A stretch of DNA of 64,000 nucleotides, from positions 1,508,871 through 1,572,870 of the forward strand of contig NHZP01000008.1 in NCBI GenBank assembly GCA_003313425.1, written 5' to 3'. The stretch comes from Pseudopyrenochaeta lycopersici (taxonomy: Eukaryota > Ascomycota > Dothideomycetes > Pleosporales > Pseudopyrenochaetaceae). Numbering within the stretch: position 1 is the first letter of the stretch; each line of letters opens with the position of its first letter. Positions 24,247 to 35,992 of this stretch are shown in pieces. The translations under genes and the position numbers were made by a program. The notes below the pieces were generated by a model, which had not been told where the DNA came from, ran no database searches, and saw nothing but the letters and a program-made list of their open reading frames with translations.

Positions 24247-26512
24247 GGAATTAGGGTGTGGGATGTGTGGGATCGATATTCCGGGTCCTGGAGTTTGAGG
24301 AAGGTGGGGAAGCACGTCTGTTGAATATCTCTTTTTGTCCTAAATTGACAATTTCCTTTTCCTTGTCAGGGTTTCCTTTATCTTTTATTGTCTCTGTTTT
24401 TCGGTATATCGCGTATGCGCAGGAGTCGTTCGATGGGTGGCGAAGGCGTGAGGTGGGCTCGGAGTTGGGCATAGGCTTCACGTCGCCTTACTCCGCCGAT
24501 CGAAGAAGTGAAGGGCGATCAGTTTTCGGTTTTATTCCTAGTAAGCATTGTTGGAAGGGCTGAAAAAAGAATGGATATTGGTCTTAGCCCCCTCAAACCA
24601 CTGTAGTCTGTTGTTGCGGGTATGTATGACCAGATGAGGTTGAATTAAGGAGTGTTGGCCTGACATCAAAGAGCAGGGGCTTCTGCCAGCTATTCACACA
24701 CTAGCGCAACGGTTAGCACGTCCCCTTCGTACGAGCCAAAACGACCAATGGCCTAGCTTTGCAACTCAGTTCCCGTCGCATGGCTGAGCCAATACTCCTG
24801 GTGCTGGCTCGATGGCTCGCCTCGTGCAAGAGATAGGTGCTCAGGGTGGGCGCGAATTTTCATCATTCAACCTCTTCCAAGCGCACACCGCTATCATACT
24901 TGCAGCTCCGACCCTACTTCGATAGCTAGGGTAGGGTGTGGTTGCAAGGCGCCTCCAAAGTCCCGAGTGTAGCTCAGGCATGAGTCGGGTGCGCATCACT
25001 CGTGCCTGTGGGCAACCTGGTTGGAGCTTGCAATGTTCAAGCAAACCTTGTGCCGACCCAACCTGCGCTCATAACAAACACCGAGACGAGCTGGCATATC
25101 ACGTTTCACTTCAAGAGCGCATGTGATGTAGGTTCCTTCACAAAAACAGTACATATTCCTCGTCGCAAGAGTAATACACCCACACGTTTTGATTGGCTTT
25201 CCTACTTGCCATCTAGCCTACTATTCAACGTCTACTAGTTGTCAACCTCTTGAAACAGCTGTAGTTGGGCCTTGCGGTCAATAGCCACGCACATAAACGA
25301 AGGCATGACCATCCTTTCATGCAGCTTCCTGAATCAATCACCAATTGCACAGCCTCGCTAATGCAAGACTACCGATAGGCCTATTTCCCCGAGACCACCA
25401 TTTGTCAGCCACGTCGCAGCGCGGCGATGTCTGCTGCGCAAGAAAGTGAGGAAGCGACTTCTCGAATCTTGGCCCGTGAACATCCCAGTCAAACCTCACT
25501 AGCTAAAGTGAGGCAGCCTTTAGTCTGTGTCGATCTTGCTTGATCTAGTTACACGGAACATTCGATGCGACCAATAGCCACTAACCTCTCAGGGATTTCC
25601 AGGGCAGTGGGCGTGACAGCGGCAGCTATTGACGGCCATGCACTCACTGCAGGTTACGCAGACGACGTGGGCTATTGCGAACTGTCCATACGTAACAAAC
25701 CCAGACCCGTTTTGGACTGAAACCGGTGGGGCTCCATCGAGAGCGTGGTGGTCGTGATTTGCTATGAGAATCATTCGGCAGACTCCCTGTCAATTTATCA
25801 CACCCTTTCAAGATTTTTCGTAGACAGTAACATGAATGTTGCCTTCCGATTCCTCGAAAGCCCAAACCAAAACGGAACTATCTGGTCAGGATTTCCCGTA
25901 GATAGCAACTTGCCTTTTCGTTTCCTTCTCCTTGAAAACCTTAATTACAATAGACCTACCCTCTTCTCTTCAGCTTAGAAGGCTACATCGGGTGATCAGT
26001 CCCTCAATTTGACTATTAAGAGACACAGCTCCTGAAATCTTGTCCAGAAGTTGTTGTGTGATCGAGGTATAAAAATGCTGAATATCATGCATTTCCTGTA
26101 CTCCCTTCTGGAGCATAAAAAAACTGGTTATCCAAAGCATGCTGATTGATCAAAAGGGATCTAGTTCTATTCATTGGGTTCATTTCATTTAATTCCTACA
26201 TCTGAGCTGAACTCTTCGGCTCTGTGTTGCTGCTATACATATAAGCTAGACAAAGATAAGGTATACGTGTTAAACATTAAGCCCCCGCTGCCGAAACGCC
26301 TAGTGATGATAAAGAAAATATCAAAAGAGTGAAAAGCCACTCAAAACTGCGGACCGCGCCCGGTGGTATAGCATAGGTGTCCGAGATCAGACCCCATATT
26401 GTAGCCATTAGTAAACGCCATGAAGATAACAAAGGGAAGGGAAATGCAACAGCCAGCAAGCAAGCAAGCAATCATTAGATCCGCCCTAAATAGAAACCAA
26501 ATGAAAAGTACG
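24247..26512. other. Intergenic, no gene recognised
   Basis: 2.3 kb. A tRNA-like A-box occurs at about 24702-24715 but no full cloverleaf could be built. The rest holds only short open frames. The right third (25.9-26.4 kb) is AT-richer and probably includes the 3' region of the convergent minus-strand gene. Confidence 0.45.
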
Positions 26513-28510
26513 TTAAAGACTCGTGACTCTGATTCCTGGGCCCGTGACCCTGCTGGGCCTCAAATTGATGACTGACTCAAGCTCTCTCAACATGTTTGTG
26601 CTCGCCTCTCGTTGTTCGCGTAATGACACTTGTCGTGCGCGGTCTTCTTGTATCTTGTGCATTCGCTCTTCTCTCGACATTGTGACACGTGTCTTGGGTA
26701 TCGCGATAGCTTCAAAAACTTCATCGTCAGACGTGCTTCCCTGATCGCTCGGAGGGGCACTCTGCTGGGGGCTTAGAAGGTCTCCGTTTAACGCACGAAG
26801 TGCGTCGGACGGGCTTCCTTCATCGACGGCAGTCAAGCCGCCAAGACTCGGTACGGGTGAACGCAGGCCGCTCGACGCTTGAGATATGCGACGCTCGTGT
26901 CTGTCGATGTTGAGTGCGAGCGCGCTTTTGCCGGCCTCCCAAGCTTGCATCAAACTTTTCAGATCAGCACCAATAGATTCATACTGTGCCATGAGATGAG
27001 AACCAAGTTCGGTAACATCTTCTGTATGTTCTAGGCTCTTATTCGTTTCCTCTCGCAGCACTTGCATCTTAGCTTGCAGGCCTCGAATTCCCTGAGATAA
27101 GCCTGACAACTTTCGAACGGAATTACGCAATTTCTCGCGTCCTGGTGTCGGTGCGATCTTGTTTGGAGATGGTAGAATGAACTGCTCCTCTTCAGCTAGC
27201 ACGCGATTAAATTTCTCGGTCCATTGCCCCACGGGACGAGCCACAGACAGCATCGAGTCCACCACTGTCGACCATCGTGCGAAGTCTGGTTTGCCCCCAT
27301 CTGCCTCGAGGGCTAGGAGGGAACAGAGATAGACGCGGCGAAGGGTTGACAGGCGATACTGTAGCGTTCTAAGAGCCTTCAGTGTCTCGGCATCCTCGAA
27401 CTCGGAGGCGGAGTAACCTTGGGCGGCCTCCTGCAAGTCGGGATTGCTGATCTCGTAGACATCGAGGTACTTTTCCAAGTCGTCTTCTTGGATGAGTTGC
27501 TTGAGGGTGCCGCACTGGGCGGCAAGGATGGGGATAATGTCAGCAAATGCAGCTCGGAGACTCCGCCGCAAGCGTTGACAGCGGCGAGCCTGTCCCTTTT
27601 CTTCGATGCGCGTGATGGGGGGCAGAGGGCTGCTACTGCATGGGAATTAGAGGTGGTTGAGGGGGGTTGAGTCTAACCGAGACGGGGGACTCACAGTCGG
27701 TAACCCCTGGACACGAGCTCTACTTCTTGGATCAATGCCAGCGCTGAAGACGTAGAAGTCTCGAATGCCTGTAGGTTGGTGACCAGGGCGGACGCGCTTT
27801 CTACAGCCTCCTGTCTCAGGTAATGCAGCCACTGCCGGCGCATGTACGTGTAGCCTGCCGTGGCGACTGCAGCGAAGACGAGCACGACGAGCAGTGACCT
27901 CCCCTTGCTGAAGTTACCCCGGCGCCGTGACCAATGTACAAGCCAAACGAGGATGAAGGCGGTTGCGCCGGTTAGGGCTGCGCCGGAAGGGCTTACGGTG
28001 GCGATCTTGAATTCATGCGGGCTCGGTCGTCCGCCGGGGGCGAAGCTGTGCAGAGATGCGGTCCGCAAGCCTCCTTGGTCGCCCAGAAGCTGAGAGGCGA
28101 CAACGAGATAGCGAAAGTGCTCCAGAAAGCGCTCGTTGTCCGCGCGTCCTAGCCGCGAGTTGACCGCCTTCTATGCACTCCAATCAGTAGCCATACGTGG
28201 AACAGCGACCGGCGGGGAGCGTTACCGAACACGCAGTGTGGATGCGGGCGATGGAGCCATGTCGGCCGTGGATGCGCAGTGGCTGTGGGAGCTTGTCCCT
28301 GATCCTCGACTGGAGCGTCGAGGGACCTCGCGGCGCGAAGCCCTGGGTGTCTGGTGAGGCGGATGCAGCGGGTGATGCGGGTGGTGAGTCTTGACCTCTG
28401 CCTTCGCCTGGCATGGTGTTAGGGCTGCGTGCTTGGTAATCACGGACAGGGCGATGCGTGCCTTCTAGAAACTCTGCCAGCGGCGAGCCATCGAGTACTA
28501 TGTTCTCCAT
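26513..28510 (-). CDS. Vezatin/Inp2-like peroxisomal membrane protein (myosin-binding family)
   Basis: Exons on the minus strand: 28510..28226, 28170..27695, 27635..26513; introns of 55 nt (GTAACG..TAG) and 59 nt (GTGAGT..CAG); 627 aa. The N-terminal 95 residues are Pro/Ser-rich and end RHGSIARIHTACS. Exon 2 carries two hydrophobic segments, about residues 158-175 (TGATAFILVWLVHW) and 185-203 (SLLVVLVFAAVATAGYTYM), followed by IQEVELVSRGYRL joined to SSPLPPITRIEE. The C-terminal half is helical and coiled-coil-like. This order (membrane pair, VELVxRGY block, long helical tail) fits the fungal 'myosin-binding motif of peroxisomes' proteins. In yeast Inp2 links peroxisomes to the class V myosin Myo2 for inheritance. 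Sequence similarity to Inp2 itself is weak in this family, so the precise role is inference. Confidence 0.8.
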
Positions 28511-30104
28511 CCGTGCTACTTCCTCATGATGCGGCCTGCGGTGGCTTGGTCGGAAGCGCGTGAGCGGCTCGCAGCTGCTTCTTCAAGCGGTTTGCGGGCA
28601 CACTTTTGGCCGGCACCTGCTCTGTGGCTGAGGCGCAGGTCGGAACGGCGTACTATGGTAGACGGGGTTTATCGTGAGGCTTGAAGCGACCATGGAAAGG
28701 AGAGCACACGGTGGTTACAAGACATGCCGGGAAATGAGGGACTGCGGAGATGATGCCCCTGTGATTGGTGTAACCAGGCGGCCGTTCACCCCATCTGGGG
28801 CTTATGTCACCATGACCCACTCGACTCCCCTCTACCCACCCTTGTCCAACGCTCCGCGCGCGCTACATCGACCTGCACATGTTTCACTCGTCTCCGTTGC
28901 GCCTGCCTTCAACCCGGTTGGCACGTGCTCTGGTGCCATCGCACCTTCCGACCAAGAGCCTCCACGTCTGCATCTCTCAGCCTCTGGCCTACACTACACG
29001 ATGCGCCTATGGCCTTCTGCTGCATACAGCCTGCGCACTGCCTCTGTATATCGCCATGCGTGACTAAGTGACTCGGCGCGCCACTCAGAGGCTAACATCG
29101 CTTGATGGTCTTTCCCGGAGCAATGCAGCGTACCTGCAGCCTGATTACTATCCCTCCCCGTCCTTGCCCACCATTCACCTCTATACGCTTTCTGCTTTTG
29201 CTCTACGAAAAGCCTACCTCTTGATGGGTCACGGTCGACTAGCTTCTGGGGTTGCGGCCGATATGCCCCAAGTGTTCGGCTGCGTCGGCTGGATGCTTGG
29301 ACGAATGCTATACGCGTTAGCAGGTCATTCCTCGCACCTCGCAACCTGGGCTACTAAACAACAGTCTTACGCTTCTGAAGTCTCGCAACTATTATCCCTT
29401 GTAGTTGTCCTTTCAGCCGATCCTGCTTACTTCTGGTGGCGTATGGGTATCAACAATGTGCCTTGAATGCTCGGACTGTTTTCATCGAACCCGCTAGACA
29501 GCCATGGAGCCTTTCGGACGTCGGGAGCAAAGCAATGCACAGCTGACTGTACATCTGCCCAGACGATCCCAGAACCCTTCACTTGGATCGCCACCTACCG
29601 TTGCGCCGGGCCCAGATGCCTGCAGCAACACCCATGATGAAAGCAACGTGAGCATGGTGCTTTTGCTTCTCGCATCCGTTTGGTCTACTTGTGGCAATTA
29701 CATGCCCGATCGAGTCTGGTGCACACTGCTCCTAGAAACCCTGGCAATCCATACCTGACACCTTCATGCCTGCATCTTCTTGGAATAGCTATCTCACCAT
29801 CGTCTAGCACGATCTATCCATCGCTTCGTCCAATCACTTCTCTACCGCACAGTCATGCACCACCTTAGCCTATCGGACTGGTAGTTCGAGCGTCGAACCT
29901 TTCGTCACACAGCCGGCCCCAACTGTGGCCTTTTCAAGGTATCCTGACTCTTGGTCAGGTTGCATTACCTATATCAAATGTCTTAACCTCCTACGATTAT
30001 CTTTATTGCAATCTCACGTAGCCTTGTCGCTATCTTATAGACTTACAAAGCTCTCCTACAGCACATCACCATCTCCCAACTCTAGCTACAGATTTATCCC
30101 CATC
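28511..30104. other. Intergenic between divergently placed genes, no gene recognised
   Basis: 1.6 kb between the start of the vezatin-like gene (minus) and the start at 30105 (plus); both promoters should lie here. The bases just upstream of 30105 are CT-rich with CATCACC repeats, typical of a fungal 5' leader. Open frames such as 29068-29466 show no domain. Confidence 0.5.
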
Positions 30105-30997
30105 ATGGACGACCGCATGGTCCAAAACCTAATGTCAACTGTCGAATTGGTCAATAAGACTCTTGACTCAGCGCCCCATAGCTGGCGGGACCAACTGCAA
30201 GCCATACGCAGTACAACCGCCTCCCTAGATCTACCTGACACAACACCCAATGAAGCACGCAGGCGCTGGCAGCTACCATTAATCAACGTCTTTCAGCGCG
30301 TAGCCTTTGCGGATGCAGATAATGGGATTGTTCAAGATGTAGCAGATTGGTGCCTGAGGCAGGCCTTGGTCCTACTTCAAGTATATCCTGAAGATGCTGA
30401 TATATCAGCGTGTACGTTTCTTTTCATAACTTGCTGCAAGTTCTAACGTGTCCAGTGATTGGAAGCAACTGGCTCCTACGAGCTCAGAAGTCTTTGGCAA
30501 ACGTTGCTCGAGCAGAAGGGGGTTCCTCAAGCAGCGAAGGCAGTGCACATCGGAGCGAAAGGCAGGTGACAAGGACGAGAGACTTTGCAGAAGCAGAACA
30601 GCGATTGCATAGTGCAGACTATGTTGAGGCACGGGGGCTACTGCTCCCGGCGGTCGAATACCTCCAACGTGCAGTAAATGCAGCCAAGGTGCAAGGGAGT
30701 GTGACCGGTATCCTGTTATCCACAGCATGTACTCCATGCCCGGCTGTTCTTTCCATTCGCTAACCCCAGTAAAGGCTGCAGAGGCACACATGAGTCTTGG
30801 TAACGTGACGTCGCCCAAGGCCAACGATCAGTACTTTCAGCAAGCCTTGGCTTACCTGCGAGCGGCGGCTGACATGCCCAACTACTCGCTACCTCCGCAC
30901 CTAGATCAGTAAGTTCATCCATCTGCGATAGCCCAACTACACGCACTGACCCACCAGATACCTCGACGAGTACGGTCCTCTCTACCCTCACGCGTAA
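30105..30997 (+). CDS. Uncharacterised helical protein, four exons
   Basis: Exons 30105..30411, 30456..30707, 30770..30908, 30958..30997; introns of 44, 62 and 49 nt; 245 aa. The protein is all-helical in character: QNLMSTVELVNKTLDSAPHS, DWCLRQALVLLQVYPEDADI, GSNWLLRAQKSLANVARAEG, then a Ser-rich linker and HSADYVEARGLLLPAVEYLQ, AAEAHMSLGNV, QYFQQALAYLRAAADMP, ending HLDQYLDEYGPLYPHA. The spaced Ala/Leu helices resemble TPR-like or scaffold proteins. I recall similar unnamed proteins in other Pezizomycotina, but that is memory, not a search. No targeting signal is seen. The exon-intron model is well supported by frame; function unknown. Confidence 0.72.
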
Positions 30998-31506
30998 ACA
31001 CGTCTGAATCTTGTCATGTACTGCAGGCAGACATGATCAAATCACGACCTCTGGTCCATAATTTTAGCTAGAAATAAAAATTGCTCATCTCTCTCCATGC
31101 TGCTGCAGTAATTACCACCCAGAAGTCTCCGGAGATAACGCTCTTTGCGCACCAATGTATAGTGCTGGGAACTGAAAGCAGCCTTAGCATAGCCAGAATG
31201 CAGACCATCCAACCATCGTGCACGGGCCCAGCCTGTGCTTCAATCGGGGGTTTCCAACTTCGCACCTCCGACAACACCACCAAACATCCCAAGTAAGCGA
31301 TAGATCTCGTCATCGGTGACCAGAAGGAGGAACTTGTGCGAATCAGTCCGAGCATACCGCATCCTACGAACATCCCCAACCTAAAGTCACCGCTGCACAC
31401 CGCCTCGAATATCTGCCTTCGGCCGTTCCTTCGTCTGAGGCCAACGCCAACAGCAGTACACTGCGCCGACGTCTGGTCAGCCAGTTCTCGACGCCTAGTC
31501 CCAACA
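30998..31506. other. Intergenic, upstream of EMC6
   Basis: 509 bases covering the 3' end of the preceding gene and the EMC6 upstream region. Nothing else recognised. Confidence 0.5.
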
Positions 31507-31976
31507 ATGGCCGCAAACGCGCTGAACGAAGAGCGCGAACTCGCTATCAATCCTATTGTCGCATCCAGTGTGCAGCACAACACCCAGGTACGACATCATT
31601 CCTACGCAACGACATGTCAGAAGGCATTATCTAGCGCCCCATGGCGTCCCTTTCCTGCACCTGCCTTTTCAAGTCATCTAGTCTGACCCTCCACTAATGC
31701 ATTTCGCCACAGGTTGTCTCCAACATTCGCAGCCTGACTGCATCACTGTTCGGCGTCGCCGCTGGTACACTAGGCCTCGAATCCTACGCTGGCTTCATCT
31801 TCTACCTCCTCGGGTCGCTAGTGGTATCGGGCCTACTGTTCGCGCTGAAGACAGATGGGAAACCCGGGGCTTATTTCTATAAGCCGGTGGGTGACATGTG
31901 GCTGGGAGATGTGTTTGGTGGGTTGACTGGATTCGTGTTAACGTGGACACTGTTCTATGGGTTGGTGAGGGCATGA
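31507..31976 (+). CDS. EMC6: ER membrane protein complex subunit 6
   Basis: Exons 31507..31587 and 31713..31976; one 125-nt intron (GTACGA..CAG), long for this window; 114 aa, close to the usual 105-115 of the family. The N-terminus is soluble (NEERELAINPIVASSVQHNT). Two hydrophobic stretches follow: LFGVAAGTLGLESYAGFIFY running into LLGSLVVSGLLFAL, then a loop with KPGAYFYKP and DMWLGDVFGGLTGFVLTWTL near the C-terminus. The INPIV, GILGL-type and YFxxP motifs are characteristic of EMC6. The complex inserts tail-anchored and multipass proteins into the ER membrane and helps their folding. Distance to the next gene (PCNA, same strand) is about 0.7 kb. Confidence 0.92.
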
Positions 31977-32681
31977 GGGGGATGAGTGGATGTGGATATG
32001 ATGATTGATGGAAATGGAGATATTCGGACGGTATTTGGAGAAGATTATGGAGCACATCCTTTGGTGGCAGAGGTAGATGATGCCACTCTACGTGGTCTTC
32101 ATGTGCCTCAAGTTGCTGGTGTGAACGTTACACAGAACGTTGAACCGCATGATCTACTAAAAGCTGTACGGCCAGCAGCAACGGCCGGCAGTCCAATCTA
32201 GCCCGCTCCAGAAGAGTCCAGCAAGGTTCATCCACGGGACCCTAGATCAAGACTCTAGACTAAGTCTTCTTAACATTGATACCCGTTCGACCAAGTCAAG
32301 GAAGAGTATTCGTAAACCATGATATGATTCTGTCTAATGAAGTCTCCCAGCTCGTGTGTTTTGCCTTTCCGCATTAACAAAGAATCGTGCTATTGCAGCA
32401 CATGAGAGAGCATAATACTCTCACATACTGCGAGACAAGCCCATTTGGAACCAATCGCACACGATAGAACGTGCTCAGCTGCGCTCACGGGACTTCCAGC
32501 TCAAAATCAATTAACGAACGTGGCCCGTGTTAGCGCGTTATGGCCGACGCGACGCTCGCGTTTCCCCTCCACTTTGTTGTCTCGTCGCCCCGACCACGAC
32601 ACTGCAGGATTCTCACAGTTACACTTTGTATACCCACCTTGAACGAATCTTTTGTAGAAATTATCTCACATCACAGCCAAC
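31977..32681. other. Intergenic, EMC6 3' region and PCNA promoter
   Basis: 705 bases, no gene. Contains three ACGCG cores at 32533-32561 (separate entry). Confidence 0.5.
32533..32561 (+). promoter_or_regulatory. Cluster of three ACGCG cores (MCB/MBF-like) upstream of PCNA
   Basis: GCGCGT at 32533-32538 (ACGCGC on the other strand), ACGCGA at 32547-32552 and TCGCGT at 32556-32561 lie within 29 bases, about 120-150 bases upstream of the PCNA start. MBF, the Mbp1/Swi6 G1/S factor, binds ACGCGN elements in front of replication genes, including PCNA, in yeasts. The motif positions are directly visible; function is inferred. Confidence 0.45.
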
Positions 32682-33678
32682 AGTAGGTTTCATCATCGGG
32701 ATATGTACATGGGCCCCGCGCTAACAATCCCGCAGTGCTCGAGGCACGCTTAGAACAGGCCAACCTTCTCAAGAAGGTACAATAGGATGCATTGCCCTGT
32801 TTTGCCGACCTCCCCTAACTCTACATCAGGTTGTCGACGCGATCAAGGATCTGGTCCAAGACTGCAACTTCGACTGCAATGACTCGGGTATTGCCCTCCA
32901 AGCCATGGACAACTCGCATGTTGCCCTCGTATCCATGCTGCTACGCTCCGAAGCCTTCACGCCCTTCCGCTGCGATCGCAACATCGCCCTCGGCATCAAC
33001 CTCGGCTCTCTCACCAAAGTGCTGCGCGCTGCCCAGAACGAGGACATTCTGACCATCAAGGCCGAAGATGCGCCCGATGTCGTTAACCTCGTCTTCGAGA
33101 ACAACACGACAGACAGGATCAGCGAGTATGATATCAAGCTCATGGACATTGACCAGGAGCATCTGGGCATCCCGGAGACGGAGTACGCGGCGACTATCAC
33201 CATGCCCGCTGCTGAGTTTCAGAGGATATGCAGAGATCTGAGTGCGCTGTCAGAGTCGGGTACGTTTCAAAACATGCCGGATATTCTCCTGGCAGGGCTA
33301 ACTCCCGCCTAGTCTCAATTGAGTGCACAAAAGAAGGTGTCAAGTTCGCCTGCTCAGGTGACATTGGGTCCGGCTCGGTCCAGCTCAGGCAACACTCGGC
33401 TGTGGACAAGCCCAGCGAGGCTGTCGAGATTGACCTGACTGAGCCGGTGTCACTCACCTTCTCCCTCAAGTATCTTACCAACTTCTGCAAGGCCAGTGGG
33501 TTGTCAGATACGGTCAAGCTTTGCCTGTCTAGCGAAGTTCCCCTGCTTGTCGAGTACGGCCTATCAAACAACAGCTACCTAAGATTCTACCTCGCACCAA
33601 AGGTACTAGCCAAACTAGCCCCATGTTCTCTTATTTGATCGACTTTGCTAACAATGGTAGATTGGCGATGAGGAGTGA
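32682..33678 (+). CDS. POL30: Proliferating cell nuclear antigen (DNA sliding clamp)
   Basis: Exons 32682, 32736..32776, 32830..33259, 33313..33602, 33661..33678; introns of 53, 53, 53 and 58 nt. The start codon is split: A at 32682, then GTAGGT..CTAAC..CAG, then TG. With that split the product is 259 aa, the exact usual fungal length. Key blocks: [60 protein letters not shown], the inter-domain region [31 protein letters not shown], and the C-terminal [13 protein letters not shown]. The trimeric clamp tethers DNA polymerases and PIP-box partners in replication and repair. A candidate G1/S promoter element lies upstream. No other in-frame ATG precedes exon 2, which makes the split start the best model. 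Confidence 0.95.
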
Positions 33679-34018
33679 AAGGGTACAGGACTGGATGCAA
33701 AACAAGCGATATCTTCTTAGTACTCGCGTAGGGGAATGGCGGGCGCAACGTAGCTAGCATGCGTTTCCGAAGCGTCCGGCAGGGTTTATGGGTCCGGCGT
33801 GTTAGATTGGCGAAGCAAGGCGCATCCGCGTGTGTTTCCGCACCCTAGTTAAAAAGAAAGCACCCCACCTCCCTTTGCACGTCATCGCGCGCGGAATTGC
33901 AGATAAGAGAAATAAACAGAACACATTGTCATACAACCTCACCCCCGCTTGCACCTGCACCACTTTCCTTCACGTAATCCTTTTCTTAGAACTAACATCT
34001 TCCTCGGTTATCAAGGAA
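33679..34018. other. Intergenic, pyridoxal kinase upstream region
   Basis: 340 bases. Pyrimidine-rich and CACC-rich before 34019, as expected for a leader. Nothing else seen. Confidence 0.5.
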
Positions 34019-35797
34019 ATGGCATCTGATACGCTCATCCCAGACACGCGCGTGCTCGCCATCGCCAGCCATGTAAGACTCACACATGCGCAGGTGCCGT
34101 GAGTTTTTGAGGCTAATGCGCGACAGGTAGTCCATGGGTGAGTCTCTCTCCACGGGAAGACTTGCGTTTGGCTAACGTGGAACCCGAGCTATGTGGGCAA
34201 CAAGATGGCGACTTTTGTGATGCAGTCTCTGGGTTGCGACGTGTCGGCGATCAACACGGTGCACTACAGTAAGCATGCTTCAGCGGGGCAAATTCTACCT
34301 GAAGGGGACAATGGCTGACCAGCAGGTAATCACACTGCATACAAGCAAGTAAAAGGCACCAAGACATCAGCCGGCCAAATACTGGACCTGTACGACGGCC
34401 TGCGCCAATCGAACCTCACCAACTTCGACGTCCTATTGACGGGTTACGTACCGAGCGCAGAGGCGGTCCAGGCTATTGGCAAGATTGGCAGAGACATCAA
34501 GTTCAATGCTGGCACAAAACCGGGGAGCTTTTTCTGGGGTGCGTTGGGGGGATACACATACCGGATATGGCTGACCGTGGACAGTGCTCGACCCAGTCAT
34601 GGGTGACAACGGCAAGCTCTATATCCCTGAGGATGAGGTACCTGAATATAAGGCGATGCTACGCGAGGCAGATCTCATCCTGCCCAACCAATTCGAAGCA
34701 GAGTAGGTTACCCGACTCTCTGGAAATGGGAGCTGCTAATTCCCATGTGAAGACTGCTCTCCGACACCCCAATCACTGATCTCAAGTCCATCGCTGCTGC
34801 AATCCAAGTCCTTCACAAGACATACCAAGTCCCTCATGTCATCATCACGTCTCTCCGCTTGACTCGCGACAACCATACAGTACCGTCGCGTGCCCCTTCG
34901 AGGCCGGCGTCCAAACCCACATCGGGTACACATACCCCGTCAAAAGGAGCGGGAGCAGATGCAGCGACATCGCACCCCTCAGCGTGGCCTGCCTCACCAC
35001 CGTCCGAGAAAGCACAGTCGCCAGAACCACCAAAAGCGCCCACGATCAACATGGACGACATTGAGAATCTCACAATCATCGGTTCAACCGCGACCTCTGA
35101 CTTCAAGCCGCGTCTCTTTCGCATAGATACGCCTGCTCTCCCACTTTTCTTTTCAGGTACAGGCGACATGTTCGCTGCGCTCACTATCCCTCGGCTGATT
35201 GAAGCTGTGCATGCCGCGTCCACACCTGATTTTGACCTGCACTCAAAACCAAGCTGGCGCTCCCCTGACGACGTCGGTCCCGAAGACCTCCCGCTGGCCA
35301 AAGCGTGCCAGAAAGTGCTTGCAAGTATGCAGGCTATCCTGGGCAAGACGGCAGAGCACTGTCAGGAGAGGATGTCAATATACGATAAGAGGGCAGAAAA
35401 GGAGGGTCGACGGGAGGGAGAAGAGCCAGATGAGGAGACGAAGAAGAAAAGGCATTTGGCGCTTATGAATGCGTGCGAGGTCACCGTACCGAGGTATGTC
35501 AAGGAATTGCTTGATCCACCCGACCTGGCGAGATTCAAACCGAGAGTGGTAGAAGAGGGGGCAAGTATCCCCGATGGAGTAGGGGAGAAGAAACCGGATG
35601 AGCTGAATGTACTACATCTTGGTATTGGATCCAAGGAGGAAGGGGCAATGCAGGTCCTGGAGGCAGAGACAAAGGACGAAATCATTGGGGAGAAGCATGG
35701 TGAGACGAGAGGAGAGAAGAGAAGGGTGCTTCAGGAAACGGAGGAAGCAATCAAAGAGACGAAAGCACTGAGAACGGAGAGTGTAGAAGAGAAGTGA
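34019..35797 (+). CDS. BUD16: Pyridoxal kinase (vitamin B6 salvage), with Pro/Ser insert and charged C-terminal extension
   Basis: Exons 34019..34072, 34127..34137 (an 11-nt microexon), 34189..34268, 34326..34538, 34585..34702, 34753..35797; introns of 46-57 nt; 506 aa, against about 310 in the yeast enzyme. Family blocks: [91 protein letters not shown] and the catalytic/ATP-site [12 protein letters not shown]. It phosphorylates pyridoxal, pyridoxine and pyridoxamine in the cytosol. Between VIITSL and FRIDTP lies a Pro/Ser/Ala-rich insert of about 70 residues, and after the kinase core a Glu/Lys-rich tail of over 100 residues. Both look disordered. The intron 3 acceptor is a tandem CAGCAG; the second is chosen because it gives HYSNHT. 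Confidence 0.92.
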
Positions 35798-35992
35798 GGC
35801 TGGAGCTGTGGTTCATCAAGTGGGGCGTCTGCGATTAGATCGTCCTCACTTTGATAAGCATTTGATGCACTGTAGTATTTCTTGATGCCATTCCATCCCA
35901 TCGCCCAAGGCCAATTTTCTTTTTCTGGCAGTCAAGATTGTGACACAGGGTGGAATGGCAGGGGGTATAAAGCCCGAGTGTCGTGCTGCCGT

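Noticed and set aside
24690..24790. tRNA-like A-box (TAGCGCAACGG) followed by a possible anticodon arm
   Set aside because: No 7-bp acceptor stem, no good B-box (GGTTCGANNCC) at the right distance; at most a tRNA relic.
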